This document shows positions 49,560 through 56,803 of a stretch of DNA of 56,803 nucleotides, piece after piece. The notes under the pieces are model-generated. The model was not told where the DNA came from, did not search any database, and worked only from the letters and a program-made list of their open reading frames with translations. The translations under genes were made by a program, and so were the position numbers. How positions within the stretch are numbered: position 1 is the first letter of the stretch; every line of letters starts with the position of its first letter. Source of the stretch: Streptomyces adelaidensis (GTDB taxonomy: Bacteria > Actinomycetota > Actinomycetes > Streptomycetales > Streptomycetaceae); NCBI RefSeq assembly GCF_016598475.1, contig NZ_JAEMUX010000057.1, positions 1 through 56,803 on the forward strand, in the 5' to 3' direction.

Positions 49560-50537
49560 ATGCTTCAGTTCCTCATCCGCAGGCTGATCGGCGCCGTCGT
49601 CATCATGTTCTTGATCGGCGCCTTCACGTTCTTCCTGTTCTATACGATCCCCCAAGACTTCGCGCAGCTGTCCTGCGGCAAGAACTGCTCCCCCGAGAAC
49701 ATCGCGGTCATCAGAGAGAACCTCGGTCTCGACAAGCCCATCACCACGCAGTTCTGGGAGTTCATGTCCGGCATCGTCGTCGGCCGGGACTTCGCGGTGG
49801 GGCACTGCTCCGCGCCGTGCCTGGGCGTCTCCTTCAACAGCGGTGAATTCGTCTGGGACTCCATCGTCGACAGTTTCCCGCTCACCCTGTCGCTGACCAT
49901 CGGTGGTCTGATCATCTTCCTGGTGTTCGGCCTCGGCACCGGTCTGCTCGCTGCCTGGAAGCGCGGCACCGCCGTCGACAAGGCCGTCAGCGGCGCCTCG
50001 ATGGTCCTCAGCTCGTTCCAGATCTACTTCCTCGGCCCGATCGTCGTCGGCATCTTCGTCTTCAGCACCGGCTGGATGGAGAGCCCCAAGTACGTGCCGT
50101 TCACTGAGGACCCGGCCGGCTGGTTCATGGGCCTGTTGATCCCCTGGGCCGTGATGGCCACCATCTTCACCGCCCAGTACACGCGTATGGCCCGCTCGAC
50201 CATGATCGAGCAGCTCTCGGAGGAACACGTCCGCACGGCCCGGGCCAAGGGCATGAAGCAGCGGTACGTATTCTTCCGTTATGCCTGGCGTGGTTCACTC
50301 ATCCCGATCGTCACCATCATCGGCATGGACCTGAGCGCGCTGCTGTCCGGCGCGGTGGTCACGGAATTCACCTTCGACCTGGCCGGCCTCGGGCGCCTCG
50401 CGGTCGAGTCCTCGCAAGGCAAGGACATTCCGGCGACGATGGGCGTGATGCTGTTCGGCGCGTTCTTCATCCTGATGCTGAACATCATCGTGGACATCGC
50501 CTACGCCTACATCGACCCGCGCGTGCGCCTCAGCTAG
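49560..50537 (+). CDS. bldKC: BldK oligopeptide permease, membrane subunit BldKC
   Basis: This 325-residue OppB-type permease starts MLQFLIRRLIGAVVIMFLIGAFTFFLFYTIP, the family's typical first helix. CGKNCSPENI..LGLDKPITTQFWEF is the external loop. Six membrane helices and the coupling segment HVRTARAKGMKQRYVFFRYAWRGSLIPIV follow. It pairs with BldKA. It is 108 bases after bldKB and 10 before bldKD, inside one operon. Two cysteines in GHCSAPCLG may form an external disulfide. Confidence 0.93.
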   Translation: MLQFLIRRLIGAVVIMFLIGAFTFFLFYTIPQDFAQLSCGKNCSPENIAVIRENLGLDKPITTQFWEFMSGIVVGRDFAVGHCSAPCLGVSFNSGEFVWDSIVDSFPLTLSLTIGGLIIFLVFGLGTGLLAAWKRGTAVDKAVSGASMVLSSFQIYFLGPIVVGIFVFSTGWMESPKYVPFTEDPAGWFMGLLIPWAVMATIFTAQYTRMARSTMIEQLSEEHVRTARAKGMKQRYVFFRYAWRGSLIPIVTIIGMDLSALLSGAVVTEFTFDLAGLGRLAVESSQGKDIPATMGVMLFGAFFILMLNIIVDIAYAYIDPRVRLS

Positions 50538-50547
50538 GAGAAATACC

Positions 50548-51609
50548 GTGACCACTCTGACCAAGACCGAAGGTGAGAAGGCCCCGACCGGGCCGGAGGC
50601 CTTCCTCTCGGTCCGCGACCTGCGGGTGCGGTTCTCCACCGAGGACGGCATTGTCAAGGCCGTCGACGGGCTCTCCTTCGACGTCGAGCGCGGCAAGACG
50701 CTGGGCATCGTGGGCGAGTCGGGCTCCGGTAAGTCCGTGACCAACCTGACCGTCCTCGGCCTGCACAACCCCAAGACCACCACCGTCGAGGGCGAGATCA
50801 TCCTCGACGGGAAGGAACTCGTCACCGCCAAGGAGAAGGAGCTGGAGCAGCTCCGAGGCAACAAGGTGGCGATGATCTTCCAGGACCCGCTGACGGCACT
50901 CTCGCCGTACTACACGGTGGGCCGGCAGATAGCCGAGCCGTTCATGAAGCACACCGGCGCCTCCAAGAAGGAGGCCCGGCAGCGAACGATCGAGATGCTG
51001 GCCAAGGTCGGCATCCCGCACCCGCAGTCGCGTGTGGACGACTACCCGCACCAGTTCTCCGGCGGTATGCGCCAGCGCGCCATGATCGCCATGGCGCTGG
51101 TCTGCGACCCCGACCTGCTGATCGCGGACGAGCCGACCACCGCGCTCGACGTGACCGTGCAGGCGCAGATCCTCGACCTGCTCAAGGACCTCCAGCAGGA
51201 GTTCGGCTCCGCGATCATCTTCATCACCCACGACCTCGGCGTCATCTCCGACATGGCCGACGACCTGCTCGTGATGTACTCGGGCCGGGCCGTGGAGCGC
51301 GGCAGTGTCCGTGAGGTGCTGCGCAACCCCCAGCACCCCTACACGTGGGGTCTGCTCAGCTCGATGCCCCGCCTCGGCGGCGACACCAGCCAGGCGCTCA
51401 ACCCGATCCCCGGCTCCCCGCCCAGCCTGCTCAACCCGCCCACGGGCTGCCCGTTCCATCCGCGCTGCGCGTTCACCGACGAGGTGACCGGCAACCGCTG
51501 CAGCGGTGAGCGGCCGCCGCTCGCCGCGGGGCGTGCCTCTGCCTGCCACCTGACGGCGGAGCAGAAGCAGACCAACTTCATCGACAAGATCCAGCCCCGG
51601 CTGCGCTAG
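50548..51609 (+). CDS. bldKD: BldK ATPase subunit BldKD
   Basis: This 353-residue OppD-type ATPase has Walker A GESGSGKS (about residue 56-63), Q-loop FQDPLTAL, ABC signature FSGGMRQR, Walker B LLIADEPTTALD, and switch histidine THDLG. The oligopeptide-transporter C-terminus with a cysteine cluster (GCPFHPRCAF...RCSGERPPL) probably binds an iron-sulfur or metal centre, as in other Opp/Dpp ATPases. GTG 50548 follows TAGGAGA. It hydrolyses ATP with BldKE to drive peptide import. Confidence 0.94.
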   Translation: MTTLTKTEGEKAPTGPEAFLSVRDLRVRFSTEDGIVKAVDGLSFDVERGKTLGIVGESGSGKSVTNLTVLGLHNPKTTTVEGEIILDGKELVTAKEKELEQLRGNKVAMIFQDPLTALSPYYTVGRQIAEPFMKHTGASKKEARQRTIEMLAKVGIPHPQSRVDDYPHQFSGGMRQRAMIAMALVCDPDLLIADEPTTALDVTVQAQILDLLKDLQQEFGSAIIFITHDLGVISDMADDLLVMYSGRAVERGSVREVLRNPQHPYTWGLLSSMPRLGGDTSQALNPIPGSPPSLLNPPTGCPFHPRCAFTDEVTGNRCSGERPPLAAGRASACHLTAEQKQTNFIDKIQPRLR

Positions 51610-51622
51610 GGAGAACCGAGAC

Positions 51623-52765
51623 ATGAGTGACAACCTCACCCTCCCGGCACAACAGGGCTCCAAGGACACCGCAGCCGAGACGCTCCTCAAGGTCGAGGGC
51701 CTGACGAAACATTTCCCCATCTACGGCGGCTTCCCGATCAAACGCAAGGTCGGTGCCGTGCAGGCGGTCGACGGCATCGACCTGACCGTCGGGGTCGGCG
51801 AGAGCGTCGGCCTGGTCGGTGAGTCCGGCTGCGGCAAGTCGACCACCGGGCGGCTGATCACGCGTCTGATGGAGCCGACCGACGGAAAGATCACCTACAA
51901 GGGCCAGGACATCTCGCACGCCTCGCGCAAGCAGCTCGCGCCTGTGCGGTCCGAGATCCAGATGATCTTCCAGGACCCGTACTCCTCACTGAACCCGCGG
52001 CAGACGGTCGGTACGATCATCAAGTCGCCGATGGAGGTCAACGGGATCAAGCCCGAGGGCGGCCGGGAGAACAAGGTCCGGGAGCTCCTCGAACTGGTCG
52101 GCCTCAACCCCGAGCACTACAACCGCTTCCCGCACGAGTTCTCCGGTGGTCAGCGCCAGCGCATCGGGGTCGCCCGCGCGCTCGCCCTGAACCCGAAGCT
52201 GATCGTCGCGGACGAGCCGGTCTCGGCGCTGGACGTGTCGATCCAGGCGCAGGTCGTCAATCTCCTCCAGAAGGTCCAGGACGAGCTGGGCATCGCCTTC
52301 CTCTTCATCGCCCACGACCTCGCGATCGTCCGGCACTTCTCGAAGCGGGTCGCGGTCATGTACCTCGGCAAGATCGTCGAGGTCGCCGACCGGGACTCGC
52401 TCTACAACCGGCCCCGCCACCCGTACACCCACGCCCTCCTCTCGGCGGTGCCCGAGGTCGCCATCGACGACGAGATCGAGGTGAAGGAGCGGATCCGGCT
52501 CGCCGGTGACGTGCCCTCGCCGATCTCGCCGCCGTCCGGCTGCCGCTTCCGCACCCGCTGCTGGAAGGCACAGGACAAGTGCGCCAGCGAGGAGCCGCCG
52601 CTGATCCAGCTCTCCGGCAACCTGGACGGCCACCTGACGGCCTGCCACTTCCCGGAGGACCCGACGACCGAGGCGCGTGGCGAGGACGTCGTACTGGACC
52701 CCGCGCTCAAGGCGTTGGAGGACAGCGCGGCGGACGAGGCCGGGGCGACGGTCACGAAGGGCTGA
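51623..52765 (+). CDS. bldKE: BldK ATPase subunit BldKE
   Basis: This 380-residue OppF-type ATPase has Walker A GESGCGKST, Q-loop FQDPYSSLNPRQ, signature FSGGQRQRIGVARAL, Walker B LIVADEPVSALD, and AHDLAI. A C-terminal CRFRTRCWKAQDKC cluster resembles that of BldKD. The KHFPIYGGFPIKRKVG start is the usual OppF N-terminus. It lies 13 bases after bldKD, with AGGGAGA before the ATG. A perfect terminator closes the operon 18 bases later. Confidence 0.94.
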   Translation: MSDNLTLPAQQGSKDTAAETLLKVEGLTKHFPIYGGFPIKRKVGAVQAVDGIDLTVGVGESVGLVGESGCGKSTTGRLITRLMEPTDGKITYKGQDISHASRKQLAPVRSEIQMIFQDPYSSLNPRQTVGTIIKSPMEVNGIKPEGGRENKVRELLELVGLNPEHYNRFPHEFSGGQRQRIGVARALALNPKLIVADEPVSALDVSIQAQVVNLLQKVQDELGIAFLFIAHDLAIVRHFSKRVAVMYLGKIVEVADRDSLYNRPRHPYTHALLSAVPEVAIDDEIEVKERIRLAGDVPSPISPPSGCRFRTRCWKAQDKCASEEPPLIQLSGNLDGHLTACHFPEDPTTEARGEDVVLDPALKALEDSAADEAGATVTKG

Positions 52766-52783
52766 CACGGCCATTTTTCAGCT

Positions 52784-52823
52784 CGCTACAGGGCCTGCCG
52801 CAAGGCAGGCCCTGTAGCGTTTT
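52784..52823 (+). terminator. bldK operon terminator
   Basis: CGCTACAGGGCCTGCC (52784-52799) pairs perfectly with 52804-52819 around a GCAA tetraloop, followed by TTTTC. This is the strongest intrinsic terminator in the window. Confidence 0.95.
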
Positions 52824-52862
52824 CGACGGTCGGCGATCGGGTGGCGGGCGCAATGGGTCGCA

Positions 52863-53420
52863 GTGGACGGGGCGTTGGCCGCCGCAGTGCTGTTCGACGC
52901 CGACGGGGCTCTGATCGACGCCCCCGACGCGCACGGTCGGGTTTGGCAGGCTGGGCGCGGGGGCTGGTCCCTGGCGGTGTCAGTGGCCACGCAGGGGCGG
53001 CGGGCGGACATCCTGCGGCTGGTGGCTCTGGAGCGGGATTCCTCCGAGGAACACCGCGCCCTGGACCGGCTGATGGCGGCGGCGAAGCCCGGTGCCGTGC
53101 CTTCGAACGGAGCCGCCGAGTTGCTGGGAGCGTTGCCGCGGGGGCGTTGGGGCGTCGTCATCTCCAGTTGCGCCGAGCCCACCGCGGCCAGGCCAGCCCG
53201 TACGGGCAGGTGGTGCCGGAGGCGCGGGTGTGTGCCGAGGACGTGTCCTGAGGGCAGGCCGTCATCGGGACGGGTATGTCGCCGCCCGTCTGGGCGCCGA
53301 CGTGGCCCGGTGCCTGGTGGTCGAGGACGCGCCGGCGGGCATCGCGGCGGGGCTTGCGGCCGGTTGCACGGTGTAAGCGGTGGCGTCCACGTACCGGCCG
53401 GAGGAACTCGGCCACCCACA
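52863..53420 (+). pseudogene. HAD-family phosphatase, frameshifted
   Basis: The first frame (GTG 52863) begins VDGALAAAVLFDADGALIDA, the HAD motif I with its two aspartates. It runs to about GRWGVVISSCAEPTAA (motif II region). Coding then jumps frame to PYGQVVPEARVCAEDV, hits a stop near 53250, and resumes in a third frame as DGYVAARLGADVARCLVVEDAPAGIAAGLAAGCTV (motif IV, in parts). At least two frameshifts and a stop inactivate it. It lies just after the bldK terminator, and a related remnant occurs at 55922. Confidence 0.78.
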
Positions 53421-53989
53421 CGCCTGTCTTCGGGTCCCTGTGTGAGGCGGCTGACGCCGTACTGCGTGCGGTAGGCGGAGAGTAACCGGTGAGGGAGAAG
53501 CGTGCGTGGTGGGAGAGGGGGTGGTGACAGAAGACGGCTCCGTCCGTCGCGCATGTCCCCGACCAACGTACTCGCGCTCGAGGGCGCACTGGAGGAGTGA
53601 TCCGTGTGATCCGCAGTGCAATAGTCCAACGGTGACCTGCGCAGCAATGACCTCTCGGTGCTCCCCGAGAACGCCGCACACGCCTTGGACTCCGCCCAAA
53701 GGCGTCCTCGGCCTGACCGGCAGGTGCGGCGGAACCGCTGTGCTCTGGCGCGGGAGGCGGCCGAGCCGGACCCGGAGCGGGGCGCGCGCTGGGCGGACAG
53801 CGGGCGTTACGCCGAACTGCTGCGTACGTGCGCTAGGTGACACCACAGAGGCTGCGGCGCGTGGTCGAGGAACTCGGCCCGGTGGCCCGTCGGACCGTGG
53901 AGGAGCGTTCGTGACAGAAGAGGCGTCCCGCCCAGGATGTTGTGGTTAACTCCGGGACTCTGGTTGATCGTTCGACGAGTGAGCCCGTC
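53421..53989. other. Degraded DNA between HAD and VOC remnants
   Basis: Short frames include RCALAREAAEPDPERGARWADSGRYAELLRTCAR (near 53720-53840, in part) followed by TPQRLRRVVEELGPVARRTVEERS, which read like pieces of helical proteins broken by stops. I do not recognise a family and see no intact gene. Confidence 0.4.
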
Positions 53990-54206
53990 TCCGGTGATGC
54001 TCCCGACGGCCGCCGACCAGCCTTTGGAGTCGTCAGTCGCATCCCACCATCCATCACATCACCTTCGCCCGCACCGGCGCTCGTACGACCTCGGTCTCTT
54101 CTGGAGCGAACTGCTCGGCCGCCCGCTCGCCGACGACGAATCCGGTGACGTCGAGGTGCTGGTTCGGGACCCGGCCGAGGGGCCCAGCCTGCTGCTCGTC
54201 CGCTGA
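53990..54206 (+). pseudogene. VOC/glyoxalase-family remnant, copy 1
   Basis: The frame ending at 54206 reads SYDLGLFWSELLGRPLADD and then DVEVLVRDPAEGPSLLLVR before a stop, the N-terminal half of a VOC (glyoxalase/bleomycin-resistance) fold. The opening HHITF-like strand is out of frame upstream. The C-terminal half is missing. It matches the second copy at about 56196-56260 closely at DNA level (ctcttctggagcgaactgct). Confidence 0.75.
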
Positions 54207-54287
54207 AGCGTCCTTGGCGAAGAGGCGACGGTGATGACGACTGAAGGCGGCCCGCCAAGATTCCTCGGGGGGCCGCCAGCATGGAAC

Positions 54288-54848
54288 CTACTTCACGTAC
54301 CTGTACTCAAGGCGCCAGAAGTCGTTGCTGCTGCGCTTGGTTGGAGCGGTGATGGTCTTGTTCCATGAGTGCTTGGTGGTGGTCCCCTTACAGTTGGGCT
54401 TGTTCGTAGTGATGCTCTTGCCGACCCGGAACCTCTTGGCTTCGTGGAAGAGCCTCATACGGACCTGGTTCTTGCCCTTGACCTTCTTGGCCTTCATTTC
54501 ATAGTTCCAGCTCTTGGAGCTGGACCACTCTCCGCCAACCGTCACGCTGAACGATGTGCTCGCCTTGGTGAAGATCACCCCGGCCTCGGCCTCGATGCCC
54601 GCGGTACCGCTGACGCTCGCGGTCGCCGTGCTGCTCTTGTTGTAGCTGACCGAGACCTCTGAGGCGCCCCTCATGTCCATCCACGTGCTGTGCAGGTTGG
54701 TCCCCCTGTACACCGTGGACTTCTTGGAGATGGCGTACTTCTTCACCGGGTCCGGAGCACACGCGGCGAAGGCGGGCGAGCCGGTGACGCCCACCAGACC
54801 ACCGGCCACGATGACAGAGGTGAGTGTGGAGCTTACAAGTCTCTTCAT
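54288..54848 (-). CDS. Secreted beta-rich protein
   Basis: This 186-residue protein has AAGGA six bases before ATG 54848. The signal peptide is MKRLVSSTLTSVIVAGGLVG..SPAFA, cleaved before ACAPDP. The mature domain has long amphipathic strands of alternating Ser/Thr (YNKSSTATASVSGTAG, STSFSVTVGGEWSSS), a pattern seen in pore-forming or adhesive beta proteins, and a basic C-terminal half. I recognise no family. It is the only intact gene among the remnants right of bldK, and it resembles in build the secreted protein at 43227-43814. Confidence 0.75.
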   Translation of the reverse strand: MKRLVSSTLTSVIVAGGLVGVTGSPAFAACAPDPVKKYAISKKSTVYRGTNLHSTWMDMRGASEVSVSYNKSSTATASVSGTAGIEAEAGVIFTKASTSFSVTVGGEWSSSKSWNYEMKAKKVKGKNQVRMRLFHEAKRFRVGKSITTNKPNCKGTTTKHSWNKTITAPTKRSSNDFWRLEYRYVK

Positions 54849-55921
54849 GGAATTCCTTCTACGGGCCATGCCCGTTGGGCGTGGCCGAGCTTGAGCGGTC
54901 GAACACGGCTGGATGTGGTGTGAGGGCGCACCGCCCATGCCGGGCGGGCCGATACCGCAGCCTTCGCGCACCGTATTCGGTGTCCCGCGACGGAAGTTCA
55001 GATCCAACGGTCGCGAACTGCGTGGTACTACCGAGGCCTTTCACGGATAGCCATGGCCGATCGGCCAGTCGGCCGGTGCGTGGCCGCAAAGAGCGCCGAG
55101 AAGAGCGAACCGCTCATCAGAACCCCCGTTCAGATGGTCAACGCGTGTACCGGAGGCGGCGCTTGAGCGAGCCGTCCGGGGCGCAGGGAGAAGATTGGCC
55201 GGGTGTTGGTGAGAAGGCAAGTGGGTTGTATCGCACCGCAGTTCGAACCTGATTTATATGCCCTGGACGCGGATGAGCAAAGTGATCAAAAGGGAGGTCA
55301 AGGAGGTCTCGATCGCGGGGTGAGGGTGGATTTACGCCCCTATGTTCCCGCCTGGTGAGATCTATATCTCACTCGGATCGACCACGCGCTTCGTGATGCG
55401 AAAGGTGCCCAACCTCAACTTTTCCTCAAGTGCAAAGCGCCTTCAGGGCTCCGGAGTTGATTTGTCACTCGGGCCGGTGTCGCGGACGCAGTGGACCACC
55501 TTCCTCGATTACGCACCGGGCACCGCGCCCGCCAAGTGTGAGGGCATGTCATCACAGGACACGCGGAACGCGCCCCTGCCGCGATTGTTGCTCATGACCT
55601 TGGGGGGCTGGTCGGGTATCTGAGGTGGGTCGAGTGCTACTCGGCCCAGCGGCCGATCAGATACGGCCGCCCACGTCGACCTCTGCTGGGTGCTCCTCCA
55701 CCTCGTGGAGGAGCGCGCTCGGCACAACGGGCATCCTGACCTCGTTCGGGAACTCGCCGATGGTCGAAATGGCCTCTCACCGAGGGAGTATGGACGAGAA
55801 TCGTGTAGGCGCCGCATGTCAACTTCTGTGTGGTGGATCTCTGTCGCGCAGTGCTTTCGGGGGTTCGGGGAGGACCCGTTCGATTTCGGGGGCGGGCGAA
55901 TTGGCGGGGTTGGAACGGAAG
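54849..55921. other. 1.07 kb region without an intact gene; possible DUF397 remnant
   Basis: No complete gene is visible. A plus-strand frame at 55342-55623 contains VSRTQWTTFLDYAPG near 55475-55520, which resembles the C-terminal strand-helix of DUF397 proteins (partners of XRE/DUF5753 regulators), but the N-terminal part does not fit. I regard it as a possible decayed fragment. The stretch 54900-55300 shows nothing recognisable. Confidence 0.35.
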
Positions 55922-56083
55922 GTGGACGACGGCGGGGCGGTGGCCTACGCCGTTATGTTCGACGTTGACGGGGTTCTGATCGATACCGCCGATGCGCGGG
56001 CGGGTCTGGCGGCGGCACTCCTGGAACACCCGGGCCGTAGTGTGCCCCGGGCATCCCGTCGGCTCCCCACCGCATTCCCATGA
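55922..56083 (+). pseudogene. HAD-family remnant, copy 2
   Basis: From GTG 55922 the frame reads VDDGGAVAYAVMFDVDGVLI and DTADARAG, the HAD motif I. It then loses similarity after about 35 codons and stops at 56083. It parallels 52863-52960, so the two HAD starts are paralogous. Confidence 0.7.
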
Positions 56084-56145
56084 ACCCGTCTCCGAACAAC
56101 AACCCCGGCCGGCCCGGAATCACTGAAGCGAACAAGGAGACCGCT

Positions 56146-56560
56146 TTGCACCCCACGATCCACAGCCTCACCTTCTACTGCATTGGCGACCCGTACGAAC
56201 CCGGCCTCTTCTGGAGCGAACTGCTCGGCCGGCCGCTGGCCGACGACGGCAACCCGGTGACTCGGAGGCCGCTGATGGGCGGACCCGGCCGGTGGCCCGA
56301 GGCTGCTGTTCGTCCGGGTGCCCGAGGGCAAGTCGGCGGAGAACCGGCTCCGCTTCGACCTGAAGCCGCACGATCGCACCCGTACCCAGGAGGTCGAGCG
56401 GGCGCTCGCGCTGGGCGCCCGGATGATCGCGGACCACACCCGCCCCGACGGTGGCGGCTGGGGTCCTCATGGCCGACCTCGAGGGCAACGAATTCTGCGA
56501 GGGAGCGGGGCGAGTTGGGCTGACCGGACCTTGGCACGGGCGGCCCTTCAGTTGCTGTTA
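56146..56560 (+). pseudogene. VOC/glyoxalase-family gene, frameshifted, copy 2
   Basis: TTG 56146 is preceded by AAGGAG six bases upstream. The first frame reads HPTIHSLTFYCIGDPYEPGLF and LGRPLADDGNPVT, then shifts near 56265. A second frame reads LLFVRVPEGKSAENRLRFDL and ALALGARMIADHTRPDGGGW. A third shift near 56460 gives VLMADLEGNEFCEG. All parts of a VOC domain of about 120 residues are present in order but in three frames, so it is a recent pseudogene (or a sequencing-error-damaged gene). Confidence 0.8.
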
Positions 56561-56599
56561 CCGGTGCCTTTCGGTTCCTCGGTCACCTTTGTGCAACCT

Positions 56600-56803
56600 G
56601 CCGTACGGCGCCTCAGTACGGTGATCGTCGCGCACATCGAGAATTCCCTGTACTGGGGGATGCCGAATCCGCTGCCAGGTACACGAACGTCTTCGCTAGG
56701 CTGTGCGAAGCGGCGCTTTCCCCGCTGGACGCAGGCGTACCACCCGAGGCGCACGCGGCGAAGGACTCGCTGGGCTTGATCCAGCGGCTCCTTTATCCCT
56801 TGC
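56600..56803 (+). pseudogene. DUF5753-type regulator C-terminal fragment, reaches window edge
   Basis: One frame gives VAHIENSLYWG (about 56626-56660). A second frame continues GDAESAARYTNVFARLCEAALSP (in part) and LGLIQRLLYPL to the right edge without a stop. This resembles the C-terminal part of XRE/DUF5753 proteins (strand, then two helices ending in ALSP..S..LI). A frameshift near 56655 and the absence of an N-terminal helix-turn-helix indicate a remnant. The gene may continue beyond the window. Confidence 0.5.

Noticed and set aside
47601..50228. An 875-codon minus-strand frame opposite bldKB and bldKC
   Set aside because: It is antisense to two confidently identified genes and has no domain match.

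Overview
The window is high-GC actinobacterial DNA, almost certainly a Streptomyces chromosome. The evidence is the frequent GTG starts and G/C-ending codons, a WhiB-family regulator, DUF1707, DUF4245 and DUF6542 proteins, and above all a complete bldK oligopeptide permease operon (bldKA-E), which is diagnostic for Streptomyces development. No rRNA or tRNA gene, CRISPR array or replication origin was recognised.

Positions 1-5350 are a phage-derived or satellite-like island with lower GC than its surroundings. It holds a partial HEPN-like gene running off the left edge and a solitary HK97-type major capsid gene bracketed by hairpins. Next comes a tightly overlapping three-gene HNH operon, then two strong terminators. 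An opposing five-gene regulatory block follows (DUF6879, XRE/DUF5753 and three small proteins). No portal, terminase, protease or integrase is in view.

Positions 5560-17750 are conserved core: fumarase class I, a DUF1707 protein, WhiB, glpX, a DUF4245 protein, a nitroreductase, xseB-xseA, ispH, polyphosphate glucokinase, a DUF6542 protein and the ychF GTPase.

Positions 17730-21547 are, by my reading, an undescribed small integrated element. The last 19 bp of ychF (GTTCCGCTTCAATGTGTGA) recur perfectly at 21529-21547, and a ychF-type terminator lies just beyond the second copy. Between the copies are a RelE/Phd toxin-antitoxin pair, a CopG antitoxin with a truncated PIN toxin, and a SNF2 helicase with a helix-hairpin-helix. 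Three copies of a GTGCTGGAT-type repeat look like recombinase arm sites, but no recombinase is present. A Fic AMP-transferase-type gene with a probable leaderless promoter lies just outside.

Positions 23400-36230 carry accessory and regulatory genes: a threonine synthase-like PLP enzyme, a DUF4190 membrane protein, a GntR regulator, a NUDIX hydrolase, a stand-alone anti-sigma-type ATPase followed by a PAS-PAS-GAF-PP2C-ATPase phosphatase, a long envelope protein and an APH-fold kinase. Positions 36205-40174 are a three-subunit succinate dehydrogenase operon that looks like the actinobacterial Sdh1 (type F) complex, plus a small coiled-coil protein.

Positions 40700-52820 hold a repeat-rich substrate-binding lipoprotein, typA, and bldKA-bldKB-bldKC-bldKD-bldKE ending in a very strong terminator. 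BldKB captures extracellular oligopeptide, BldKA and BldKC form the channel, and BldKD and BldKE power import. From 52860 to the right edge is a gene graveyard: two decayed copies of a HAD-VOC gene pair, DUF397/DUF5753-like remnants, and one intact secreted-protein gene.

The window is also rich in tandem repeats (9, 12, 18, 23 and 81 bp units) and in a dispersed palindromic element with the core GCGCGGGGAACTGCGCG.
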